NCBI GenBank assembly: GCA_958450365.1
Contig: CAUEEP010000760.1
Location: 941,462-1,005,461, forward strand
Source of the DNA: Mesorhabditis belari
Taxonomy: Eukaryota; Nematoda; Chromadorea; Rhabditida; Rhabditidae
Reading direction: 5' to 3'
Length of the DNA stretch: 64,000 bases
Shown: in pieces, positions 1 to 10,277 of the stretch
Layout: every line of letters begins with the position of its first letter
Position numbering within the stretch: the first letter of the stretch is position 1
Made by a program: the position numbers and the translations under genes
Notes under the pieces: model-generated
The model's input: the letters and a program-made list of their open reading frames with translations, nothing else
The model's database searches: none
What the model was told of the DNA's origin: nothing

Positions 1-50
1 TTGCATTTTAAATTTGATCAGAAAGATCTCTGAATTTCTTTGAAACCAAC

Positions 51-2905
51 CTGTACCCATCAGACACAAAAATGATATCGACGGGCGTTCGGCGGACTCG
101 ATTCGCGATAAGCTGTTCGGCCAAATCCATTGCCATTCCAGCTTCACCGATTCCGCCAAGGAATTTCAGACCTAAACTTGATAAATAAAGTGCTTTTTGA
201 ACTTTTTCAGTTCTGAATTTTTGAAACTGACAAATAGAGTAATTCAGTAAGCCTGGCGAATGTTAGATTTACGAGATGGTCACCAAATTATAGCGACTCA
301 CTTCTAAGGATCTAGCTCAGCGAGAACTCAATGAATCCGTATGAAACTTTTGGAGATGATTTTTGAGTATGTCTCCTGTAGCCAAGCTCGTTCTCTAACT
401 AATTTGTGCTTCTTGAATCTTTATATAACCTTACAAAGTTGAGAGTCGCGGTACACTTAGCGAAAAAAACCTAATTTAAAATGAATTGACTCACCGTTGA
501 CTCTTCTCATGAAAGCGAGATTATCGAGGCGATCGTCGAACTCAACCACAGCTCTTGTTCTCTCTCTTCGTCCATAAACGATCAAAGCTGCCTGAAAAAG
601 CTTTGAATTTGGGTATAAATCAACTTTTTTTCTTCAAAAAATCGATAACTAACCAATTTTTGAAAAGGCAAAAATGCTGAGGTAGCCAACTGTTTGACCA
701 ATTCAAGGTTTTTCTTGAAAGCTTTTTGATTTGATCCACTTGCGTCAATGATGAAGAGAATGTCTCGGCAAGCTGCAAATGGATTACATATTAAAAGCCA
801 GTAAGATTTTGAATTGTCTTCAAGTCTTCTGTAAGAAAAATCTTCAAGTAAATTCACCATCAGTGTTCACCGGCTTCTCGGGAATCAACGGCATCATTGT
901 AGTGAGATGAGGGTTCAATTGAAAGATCTGCTCGAGTTGGCTGTCTGAATTTGAAACTAAAGTACTTGGTAGTAAAAAAACTATAGATTTTCCTTTCTGA
1001 TTTTCAAATTTAGGAACTAAGAAGGTTATCTTGCCAATTATCTTGCCAATCCCAACTCACCAACACTTGGGGTCCACAAAGCTCTTAATGTGTCCAGATC
1101 AGGAACGAAGGGAAGCGGCGATTTGTTCTCCTGTTTGCTTTTTGACATCTGTTCCACTAAAATTTAGATTTTATAAGTTTTTCAGTGATGAAATCTATAA
1201 GAATTAACTTACTGGCATCTTTCATCGAAATGCTTCGAGATGTACGGAAATGAGTTGGGTCGAAGTCCATAAAGCTGGTTGAGAACTCTGAACTTTCATT
1301 GGTACTCAAAAAGCTTAGAAAACAGCCTTATAGTAGTCAGTAAATGGAACGATCTTTTATTGAAATATGAAAGATCGTTCCATTCGGCACTGACCTCACT
1401 AAAGCGCCTGCAAAAACTTCAAGATTTTATGAATTCAAAAACGGTTTTCCCCTTTCTTTGGCCTTGAATTCAGCTTTGAATTCAGCTTTGAATTCAGCTT
1501 TGAATTCAGGTTTGAATTCAGCTTTGAATTCAGGTTTGAATTCAGCTTTGAATTCAGCCTTGAATTCATCTTTTAATTCAGCCTTGAATTCAGCTTTGAA
1601 TTCAGCTTTGAATTCAGCTTTGAAATGAGCCATAACACGTGTAGATTGGTTGAGTTTAAGAATCTCACCCAAAAAATAAACAGAACTTATCTTCTAACCC
1701 TTCTAACCTAACCCAATAGCTCTTGGTCTTGTATCTGGTAAAGTTCTAAGCCTTGCCGTGAGTTAAGTCTTACAGTGTTCCGAGAACAGTACCTTTTTTG
1801 CACCTAATAAGACCGTGATTGCTTCTAAATTCTTTCTAAATTCTCTTCTAAATCTCTTTTCAAATCACTCAAATTATCAACTGTTCTTTCGCCCAAATTA
1901 CCATTAGTATTTCCCATTCTCTTTCCTTCCGTTGTCGGTGTGTCAGTTCCCAAGAAAGTCGTGGCCGATGTCCTTCCAAATGTCGTCGTTTTCCCTCTCC
2001 CCTCACCAACCCGGAAAACTCGTTGATCATCAGTGGGTTGTGTCTGCAATGATCAATCAATAAGCTCACAACATGACAAATTGAGGCGAAAAAAAGAGCG
2101 TCTCACTCTCGTGAACCCTAGTAACCCGTTCCACTTTGGTGATCACAGAAATTTCGCGAAATTTCACGACTAGATTAGTTACTGAAGTTAGTAGCAAGAC
2201 AAATAAACAAGTTTCAAAATAATCAAAATTTGTAATCAAATACCGTATTCTCTCTAATAGTAGTGCGCACTACTATTTTTTCAACCGCCTCTCAAACAGC
2301 AATACTATTAGAGAGTGCACTACTATTAAAGAGTTTTATCATTTACCAAAGTAAGACAGATCTTTGTTCCAAAAATTCTTGCAATTCTTTCACGTACTCC
2401 TTTGGCTCCTTTTGACATACAGTTGTGGGCCGGCGAGTTGACAATTTGTGTCTTGACAAACAACAAAAAGATGTTTTTGCACTTTGCACAACAATTTTAG
2501 ATTTTTTGCTAACTTTTTCATGTGAAGAATAGTTAATGAATGAGTAAAAAAAATCCTCACATTTGCTTGCTTGAATAGCTTTAGAATGTCATATAAACAT
2601 AAAGTTAAAAAGGTTTAGATGAAAAAGAAGCATCAGAAATTCAAATTTTCGAGGGTGCACTACTATTTTTTTAACCCCATCTCGGACCGCAATACTATTA
2701 AAGAGTGCACTACTATTAGAGAGAATACGGTAATCAAAATTTGTAAAAATTTAATAAATTTCCCCTTGCAAACCGATTTATGTCGACTGCGATGAGTGTG
2801 CCAGGCGGAGTGCGATCCGGAGCTCTCAAACTTTTTGTGATATTGCGGGGTGTCATCGATGAAAGAGCTTGACGTTTGCTGGTCCTCAGTTTGACTGAAT
2901 ATTAA

Positions 2906-2940
<35 letters not shown>

Positions 2941-5701
2941 ACTCAATCAATCAATGAATCAATCAATTGATATTTAAACAATATTTCTCAAAAACTCACT
3001 GTCTACTCGATTGTGTCAACTTCGTCAAATCGTCACCAGGAGCCTCGTGAACAGCGGTGCTCAATCGATGAACGGTGTCCATTCCTTTTGTGTCAAAGGT
3101 TGAAGCAGCAACTGGAATCAGAAATAGACGAAAGAATAGATTGGTTATTGATTTGCATTTAAAGTATTTTAGACAAGACAAGTATTTGTCTCTAGAATCA
3201 AACGAATCAACTTTCTCTATTCAATGAGCCTGAATTTGCTCCTTGAATTAGTAATTTAGATATCGTTGTTTATTTACCCTCACTAGATATCGTTGTTTAT
3301 TTACCATCGACTTTGAAGTCATTGTGGCCAAGTGGTAAGCACGCTAGGTTCTCAAATTTTGGCCGAGCCGAGCCCGGTTTGAGCCAGGTAAAAGCTCTGC
3401 AAAAGCCTGCATAAATTAGTGTTTACATGAATATAAGTATGTTTGCAAGCTTTACATGACTCTAACTATGTTTGCAAGCTTTCCTATTTATGCCCGAATT
3501 TCTTTACAAAAAGCTAGAGCCTTACCTAAGCCCGGACTCAAAACAGGAGCTTAGCGGGCTTAGCTAGTGTCTAGCGCCTTGGAGTCTAGCGCACTCACCA
3601 CTCAGCCACGGCGATCTATCTTCGAAGGACTCAAGATCGCTTGATACTTGGGCGATCAGATAAATAGTGCAACACGCCAAAAACTGCTTTTTTACACTCA
3701 AACTTCAAACGGATTTAAGTCGAAAATTTTAACTCATTACACAAAAACGGTCTAGATATTCAGAATCAACGAAAAATTTGCTAAAAAAATAGGTTATATC
3801 CAATTTTGAAAGTCGGTAGCAAACGATTTTCGAAAATTTGAAACTTCGAAACGATTTTAGTCAGGTAATACCTTTAGGAATCGATAATTTTTAAAACCTA
3901 ATGCTCAGCTCTTAAATTGAACAGTCCTTGTATAAGTGTCCTAGTAATAAAAGCTGTCTTGAACTTTAGCTATTCAGGAACTTACTAGAAGTCGGACTTC
4001 TCGAGAAAGACCCAAATTGATCAGACATCACCGGTCCAGCTAAAAGATGATGATCTTCCGTAGGTGTCCCGGTGTGTGAACTCTCCGATACTTTCCCTTC
4101 AGGCCCATCTGCTGACGGTTGAACATTTGGTGAACTCTCCTCTTCAGCTTTCGAATTCTGATCATCGCCTCCATCAGTAGTGTCATCATCAACAAAAGTC
4201 GCGGGTCTTGTTTGAGCTCCACTGGGCGGTGAAGAGAATTGCCTGAATTGTTGGCCTTGATCTTGTTGCTGATCTTGTTGCTGATCTTGTGGTTGTTCTT
4301 GTTCTTGCGATTCTTCTGGAGACTCTTCTTGTGATTCCTCTTGTCCTTGAGCTTGTCCTTGATCTTGAGGCTGTTGATTGAAGCCAACTTGCGATTGCTG
4401 TGGCTGGAAGCCGGGCACATTTGGGCTAAAGCCAGAAGTCATCGAAGTATGGACTTGTGGAGGATTCGGATCATTCTCATCATGATCAAACGATGTAGTC
4501 TTCGCAGTATTGAATGATCCACTCAATGGCAGTGGTCTTTCTGATTGGAAAACCGATGAAGATCTTCCTTCTGTTGGATTGAAATCAAAATTCGAATTAG
4601 CTTGAAAGATTGGGCCTCCACGGTTGTTGAAGGCTTGAACCATGGCTAATGGACGAGAGTTGAAGGTATCACCGGGTGACGATGAAAAAGTGGCTTGTCG
4701 AGTTTGAATTCCGCCATCTCCGTTAGCAGGGAAGACTGAAAATTGTCAATTATGACTCATTTACGTCTAAATTTGAGTAGATTAAGTTCTTCTCTGGATC
4801 TTGGAGATTACTGCTTCAAAATCTAGCTCCAGTGGCTGGGAAACAATGTGTGTATTGATTTTGGATTCAAAAAATGCCATAATTCTAACTGGAATTCAGA
4901 ATTCTAACTGGATTCAAACTGGTTTAAGATCCTAACTGGTTTAAAAATCTAAAGATCCTAACTGGTTTAACAATCTAAAGATCCTAACTGGTTTAACAAT
5001 CTAAAGATCCTAACTGGTTTAACAATCTAAAGATCCTAACTGGCCTAACAATCTAAAGATCCTAACTGGTTTAACAATCTAAAGATCCTAACTGGCCTAA
5101 CAATCTAAAGATCCTAACTGGCCTAACAATCTAAAGATCCTAACTGGTTTAACAATCTAAAGATCCTAACTGGTTTAACAATCTAAAGATCCTAACTGGT
5201 TTAACAATCTAAAGATCCTAACTGGCCTAACAATCTAAAGATCCTAACTGGTTTAACAATCTAAAGATCCTAACTGGTTTAACAATCTAAAGATCCTAAC
5301 TGGCCTAACAATCTAAAGATCCTAACTGGTTTAACAATCTAAAGATCTTAACTGGGCTAACAATCTAAAGATCCTAACTGGTTTAACAACCTACATCTCG
5401 TTATTCGATTGTTTGAGCTTTTCATTGGTTGAAATCCCAACGGATCCTCAGTGCCAAAGTTGAAACCTTGAACAGGCACCCAATCCCATTGAGACAAATC
5501 AACTTGTCGTGGAGACCTTGAACCAAACAACTTTAACTAATCATAGTGCAACTCACTGTTGAACCACTCTCACAGTCGGTTTCACCTCCAGCTCTTCAAC
5601 ACCCGGTGAGGCAGCTAAAGCACTTGTTTAAATTTGAAAAGGAAATGTTTCATACCAAGAATGACAGGTAATAGGAAGAGAAGTATTCGCGGTTCCCGCA
5701 T
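51..5701 (-). CDS. Secreted Gln/Glu-rich protein with C-terminal vWA domain (3' end off window)
   Basis: Not recognised as a named family. I rebuilt 13 exons, all in phase: 5656-5701, 5557-5614, 5395-5516, 3986-4735, 3000-3111, 2774-2894, 1902-2043, 1213-1287, 1061-1156, 858-944, 654-772, 495-591, 51-171; about 648 codons. The start MREPRILLFLLPVILG is a clear signal peptide, preceded by a TATTTAG trans-splice-like acceptor. Residues about 20-535 are disordered: a Gln/Glu/Asp tract (about 185-245), then Ser/Thr/Pro/Gly-rich stretches. From about residue 538 a vWA domain begins (CRDILFIIDASGS), with the DxSxS MIDAS motif and a later VDIIFVSDGY strand. The usual MIDAS threonine segment reads GGIGEAG, so metal binding may be impaired. 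Exon 3 uses an atypical AAG acceptor. Either translation stops at position 8 by read-through or, more likely because the vWA domain is incomplete, it splices on beyond the window. Inferred role: extracellular adhesion or matrix. Confidence 0.8.
1463..1626. repeat. 12-bp minisatellite (GAATTCAGCTTT)
   Basis: About 13 copies with minor variants, in the intron between vWA-gene exons 1902-2043 and 1213-1287. Each unit carries an EcoRI site. Both strands stay open through it, giving spurious FKAE-repeat ORFs. Confidence 0.95.
2240..2734. mobile_element. MITE with pogo-like termini
   Basis: Begins ACCGTATTCTCTCTAATAGT and ends with its inverse (ACTATTAGAGAGAATACGGT). Each end has an inner second copy (GCACTACTATT...). 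Same family as 17243-17441 and 18680-18899. No coding capacity. Confidence 0.85.
2905..2968. repeat. TTGA/TCAA simple repeat in inverted halves
   Basis: A run of TGATTGATTGATTGATTGATT is followed by its complement (CAATCAATCAATGAATCAATC). It can fold into a hairpin, immediately before the exon at 2774-2894 on the minus strand. Confidence 0.8.
3311..3625. repeat. Foldback with tRNA-like A-box halves at both ends
   Basis: The left end reads GTGGCCAAGTGGTAAGCACG on plus, and the right end reads CGTGGCTGAGTGGTGAGTGC on minus; both match a class II tRNA 5' half with A box. The middle contains inverted GAGCC/GGCTC and AAGCCCGGACTC segments. A tRNA-derived foldback in a vWA-gene intron. Confidence 0.5.
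4921..5392. repeat. 26-bp satellite (unit ATCCTAACTGGTTTAACAAT...)
   Basis: About 18 units, highly homogeneous, with two variants (GGTTTAACA and GGCCTAACA) interspersed. It ends 2 bp from the donor of exon 5395-5516, so it fills most of that intron. Confidence 0.97.
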
Positions 5702-5840
5702 CGTTCAAATGAATTATCTAAATAAGTTTTTTTTGAAGCCAAATTAGAGAAAAGCTTTTGCACAAGTGTTATAAAGTTAAAGTACTACACAAAAACTGAT
5801 AACAACAACAGAAATAAGCTGATTTTGCTGTCAGAAAAAG

Positions 5841-5985
5841 AATATAACAAGAACATAACAAGAACATAACAAGAACATAACAAGAACATAACAAGAACAT
5901 AACAAGAACATAACAAGAACACAAACCACAAGAACATAACAAGAACATAACAAGAACATAACAAAAACATAACAAGAACACAAAC
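5841..5985. repeat. 11-bp minisatellite (ATAACAAGAAC)
   Basis: About 13 units upstream of the vWA gene's start codon. It produces spurious hydrophobic/Cys ORFs on the minus strand. Confidence 0.95.
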
Positions 5986-6109
5986 CAATAGCTCTATAAG
6001 CTGTGTTTAGCACTATATTTTAAAGCCTTAAAATATCCAAAGTCACATAATATTCTTTTTAAAATCAAAAGTTTAGTCAGGCTTTGTTTTGTGTTCAAAT
6101 TTATAAGCA

Positions 6110-7348
6110 CAAAAGCGGGGGTGGGACAAATGCGACCTTTTTTTTGCGCACCTGGACAATTGCGCACCTTTTTTTTGCTGGAAAAGGCCTTGGGAAAGGT
6201 CGTAGAGCTTGAAAAATGTTTTCATAGAAGGGAATCGTATGCGTAGATTCCGAATTTCGACAAATTAGACCTCGCTGACACGTCAAATTTGGGCTAAAAG
6301 GCAAAAACTACGCAACTTAACGCTTTTCCGCAGTTTTTGTCTTTTAGCCCAAATTTGACGTGTCAGCGAGGTCTGATTTGTCGAAATTCGGTATCTACGC
6401 ATACGATTCCCTTAGATGGAAATATTTTCGAAGCTCTACGGCCTTGCCTAAGGCCTTTTCCAGCAAAAAAGGCGCAAATGTCCAGGTGCGCAAAAAAGGT
6501 AGCATTTGGGGAGGTAGTCAAATGAGCGCCAACAATTGGGCGCCAATCATTTCAGCGCCAACGATTTGGCTCACGCTTATTTCAGCGCCACTCATTTGAG
6601 CGCCGTGCCAAAAATGACTGGAAAACAATCATTTGAGCGCCAAATTAAAAAGGCCTAAAAACGTTCATTTAAGCGCCGGGCCAAAAATGACTGGAAAACG
6701 TTCATTTCAGCGCGACTAAATTTTAATATTTTTGCTTTCTACGCTGCTTTTGCATGTTTTTTAGGGTTTTGCTTCTGTTTTTACACTTTTTTTTCACTCA
6801 TTTGACCTAGGGCACGGTAGTAGGCATCAAATGCGCGGAAAAAATTGTTAGATTAGCTCGTATTTAAGGTTTTTTTGATGAAAATGTGTAAATTTGCTAG
6901 TTGTATCATATTTTCCCCCAATAGCGTGCTTTTTCACCGTTTCTTGCCGTTTTCGTTTACAATTTGCTTACAGTTAACATAGTTCTTTGCTTAGGCTCGT
7001 GAACTGCGCAAGAAGTGGCGAGACAAAGGAACACTCTGAGTCAAAGTGACGTTTTGTTCATGATTTATTTTGGTTTATTTTGCTGCCAAGAATTATTTTT
7101 ATCTTTAGATGATTTAGATAAAAACATACAGTAAAAACTTTGAGATCATGCAGAAAATGCAAAAATAACATGCATATACAGAATGGGCTGATTCGGCGCT
7201 GAAATGAATGTTTTCCAGTCATTTTTGGTGCGGCGCTGAAATGAACCGCGCGCTAAAATGAACGCGCGCTAAAATGATTGGCGCTGAAATGATTGGCGCT
7301 CAATTTTTGACGCTCATGTGACTACCTCCCAGCATTTGTCCCACTCCC
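6110..7348. mobile_element. Foldback element A, split by element B
   Basis: Arms of about 190 bp (6110-6312 and 6318-6515) are inverted copies around a short centre. The right arm stops at TAGCATTTGGGG (about 6512) and resumes after element B as CCCAGCATTTGTCCCACTCC (7327-7348), the inverse of the left start GGGGGTGGGACAAATGCGAC. Non-coding. Confidence 0.75.
6513..7328. mobile_element. Inserted element B with GAGGTAGTCA termini and GCGCC/CATTT modules
   Basis: Starts GAGGTAGTCAAATGAGCGCC and ends with the inverse (GCGCTCATGTGACTACCTCC). Subterminal modules (CATTTCAGCGCC, CCAAAAATGACTGGAAAAC) occur several times on the left and inverted on the right. No ORF is preserved. Younger than element A, which it interrupts. 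Confidence 0.75.
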
Positions 7349-7611
7349 GAATAATGACAGAAAACGAATCATTTTATACGTTCCTTGCTAAAAGGTACCG
7401 AATAGACTGAATAACTTCGCTTTGGGACGCATTTTAGAATTTATCTACTTGGCTAATGTGGAAAGACGTAAGGTTTATTATCGAGGCTAAAATTATACTA
7501 ATTTTAAGCCCCACAAAAGCTAATAAGTCATTATTATCAGTATTATAAGAATAAGTCAAACAAACAAACAAATTTACAAACAAACACACAAATTTACAAA
7601 CAAAATGAGCA

Positions 7612-7808
7612 AAAGCCGTGGATCGAAAGTACAGTCGAACCTCTCTATAACGAACCTCGATATAACGTAAACCTCTCTATAACGTAAGGCGTGACCGGTC
7701 CCGGCCGACGTTAAGCCATATAAAACGGCACTCTATATAACGTAAACCTCTATATAACGTAAGCTATAGCCGTCCCGTGAGTTACGTTATAGAGAGGTTC
7801 GACTGTAT
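7612..7808. mobile_element. 197-bp MITE (ACAGTCGAACCTCTCTATAACG termini)
   Basis: Termini ACAGTCGAACCTCTCTATAA and TTATAGAGAGGTTCGACTGT are perfect inverted repeats flanked by TA. The internal ATAACGTAAACCTCTCTATA motif is repeated. The terminal sequence resembles pogo/Tigger-type elements. Confidence 0.85.
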
Positions 7809-8339
7809 AAAGAAAATCAAATCAACCAGAAATTTTCGATCTAAACTTTTCGAAATCTCTGGCAAAACTTTCAAGGGTAATATTTTGTGGCGAGCGAATG
7901 ACATGGAAAAGTTAGCATAAAAACGGCATCGGAGATTTCCCTGTGTTCACAAATCGCAAAATCCGCCCCTTCCTTCTCAAAAAAGGATTTGTCCTTTTGG
8001 ATTTCTCCTTTTGGATTTACTTTTTTTGGAATGACCATTCACTCTTTTCCTTGTTTAGTTCAAGGAATTTTCAAGTAGAGCAAATAAGTGACTGGATTTT
8101 CGGAAAGAAAACAAACAAGCACAATGCCAGTAGATGTAAAATGCCGTTTTTGCTATTGAATAGTAAAAGTTTTGACTGGTTTTAACTGAAAAGTTCAAGG
8201 AAGTGGCAAATTTGGGATAAGCTTACAATAGAAAAACATTGAACAGTCAAGGCAAGTCACCATCTTTTAGCAAACAGCTTTGGTTTTCTAAAGTTTGGAT
8301 CTAGATGAAGCTTGGAGTTAACTGACATTTTAGTTTTAG

Positions 8340-9270
8340 CTAACTGACAAGGGAAGGTCAGCCGTCCGGTCAAATGCTATGAGACTTCAGTCTTTTTATC
8401 TGATTTAAAATGAAATTTTTATCCTTTTGAAAGGTGCTAAAAGAAATCAAAAAAGTTTATGAGCGAATAACTGAAGTCAAGACTACGGTAAATTGCAAAA
8501 ACTGACATTTCTTTGAAAACGCGTTACTCACAAGGGAAGATAAACTGGCTGAGCCGGTCAAATGCTATGCGATCTATACCGTTCGACGCAGAATTTTATG
8601 CTGATTCCGAATATATTATCGGTTTTGGCTAAAGGACAATCTGTTAGGAGTTATAAGCGTCTAAAGTTTTATGGTCATTTGGGTTATTTGGGTCTGAAAA
8701 TGTGGTCATTTGGGTTTTAGCGGCCGCCTTGCCGGCTCGATTCGGTGCAACCGTGCAAGCTTTCGTTTCCAAATTGAGACCTCACAAGTTCGATTCCCAC
8801 GTTGCACTTCTTGAAAAAAAGCATGAGCAAAATTCAAGGCGGGGATCGAGCTTGTGGGTCTCGCTCTGGAAACGAGCGCTGTACCATCCGGCCACGGCTG
8901 CACTGGAACGGGACCGCAAGGAAGTTGCTAAGACCCAAATGACCCAAATGACCACATTTTCAGACCCAAATAACCCAAATGACCACAAAACTTTAGACGC
9001 TTATAACTCCTAACAGATTGTCATTTAGCAAAAACGGAATACATGGTCGGAATCAGCATGAAATTCTGCGTCGAATGGTATAGATCGCATAGCATTTGGC
9101 CGACTCAGCCAGTTTATCTTCCCTTGTGAGTAACGCGTTTTCCAAGAAATGTCAGTTTTTGCAATTTACCGTAATCTTGACTTCAGTTATTCGCTCATAA
9201 ACTTTTTTGATTTCATTTAGTATCTTTCAAAAGTCATTTCAAATCATATAAAAAGATTGAAGCCTCAAAA
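8340..9270. mobile_element. Foldback element of about 930 bp with tRNA-like sequence at its centre
   Basis: Left arm (about 8340-8715) and right arm (about 8930-9270) are inverted copies of each other, including GTCATTTGGGTTATTTGGGT and GCGTTACTCACAAGGGAAGA. In the centre the minus strand reads CCGTGGCCGGATGGTACAGC, then a perfect 5-bp anticodon-type stem (CGCTC/GAGCG) around a 7-base loop, then a B-box-like CTCGATCCCCGCC. The plus strand carries a related degraded copy (AAGTTCGATTCCCAC). It probably mobilised from tRNA-derived sequence. Confidence 0.7.
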
Positions 9271-9294
9271 ATGTGACCTGGGATACTTGATGGA

Positions 9295-9425
9295 AAAAAT
9301 GGCACTTGCGAATCATTTTCCCGTCGAAACTGGCACTTGCGAATCTTTCCCCCGTCAAAAATGGCGCTTGCTAATCATTTTCCCGTCAAAAATGGCACTT
9401 GCGAATCTTTTCCCGTCAGTTAAAT
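9295..9425. repeat. 30-bp repeat (AATGGCACTTGCGAATC...CCCGTC)
   Basis: Four imperfect units in the spacer between the vWA and integrin-like genes. No gene is seen in 9425-10278 apart from an (ATTAATTTCATTAATTCC) run at about 9975-10030. Confidence 0.8.
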
Positions 9426-10277
9426 GCAAATTTTGTTAATGAATACCGGGAAAAGACCTACGTATATCGAAAAAATTGGTTTACTAAGATTGTTTTCATT
9501 TTTCATCCAACTCGAATTGCCTCTGTCAAAGTCGTGAATTCAATCTACGTCAGCACAACGAAAGAATTCGTCTACTCTGTCTACTTCTTCTCGAATCTTT
9601 CCGATCAAAAAACAAGGAAACGCCCGGTTGACTCATCAATTTCAGATCTAAATCGAAAGAAAATAGATCTTTTTTCAATGACGCATGTTTCTCTCTCAAA
9701 ACTCTTCGAGAAGATTTCGATTATTTTAACCCGTTCCACCAAATTCGTTCAAAAAGTTGAGTAGGAAATGAAAACTTTTAAACTTTTTTTTGTGAACAGC
9801 AAAAGTTGGATGATTTACTTTGTCTGTGTGACATTTTTCAGTCGTTTTCCCAATTTTAAATGATAAAACATTCATTTATGAGCTGTAGATAAACAAATTG
9901 AAAGCGAAAATTGTACGATAAAAGACATAATTCTACTTGAACTTTGAGTAAAACCTTAAAAAAGAAATTGTTTAATTCATTTCATTAATTTCATTAATTC
10001 CATTAATTCCATTAATTTCATTAATTTTTAAAAGCCAAAAAATGGATATGGGATGATCACCGATTTTAGCTGGATTTGGGATGAATATTGTTAAGTTTTT
10101 GGAGAAATAATATTTGAAAAACAATGTGAAAAATACTGGCAAGGCACGAGCAAAGAGAGTTTGGTTTGGCTTCGGTTTTTTGGTTGAAAATGGCAGTTTT
10201 CACGAGGGTTAAACGGCTCAAAAATCATTATAAATACCCAAGTAATAAGTCTAATATACAAAAATTGAGTTTCAAAA

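Noticed and set aside
495..772. Idea that the vWA exons are the missing betaI domain of the integrin-like gene
   Set aside because: The integrin-like gene has its own stop and GPI-like tail at 10278, and the vWA exons belong to a gene with its own signal peptide at 5701.
1869..2043. Alternative frame of the vWA-gene exon (HNPLMINEFSGLVRG...)
   Set aside because: It fits only if the upstream exon 2774-2894 is ignored. With that exon included, phase 0 gives the Thr/Gly-rich frame that continues into exon 1213-1287.
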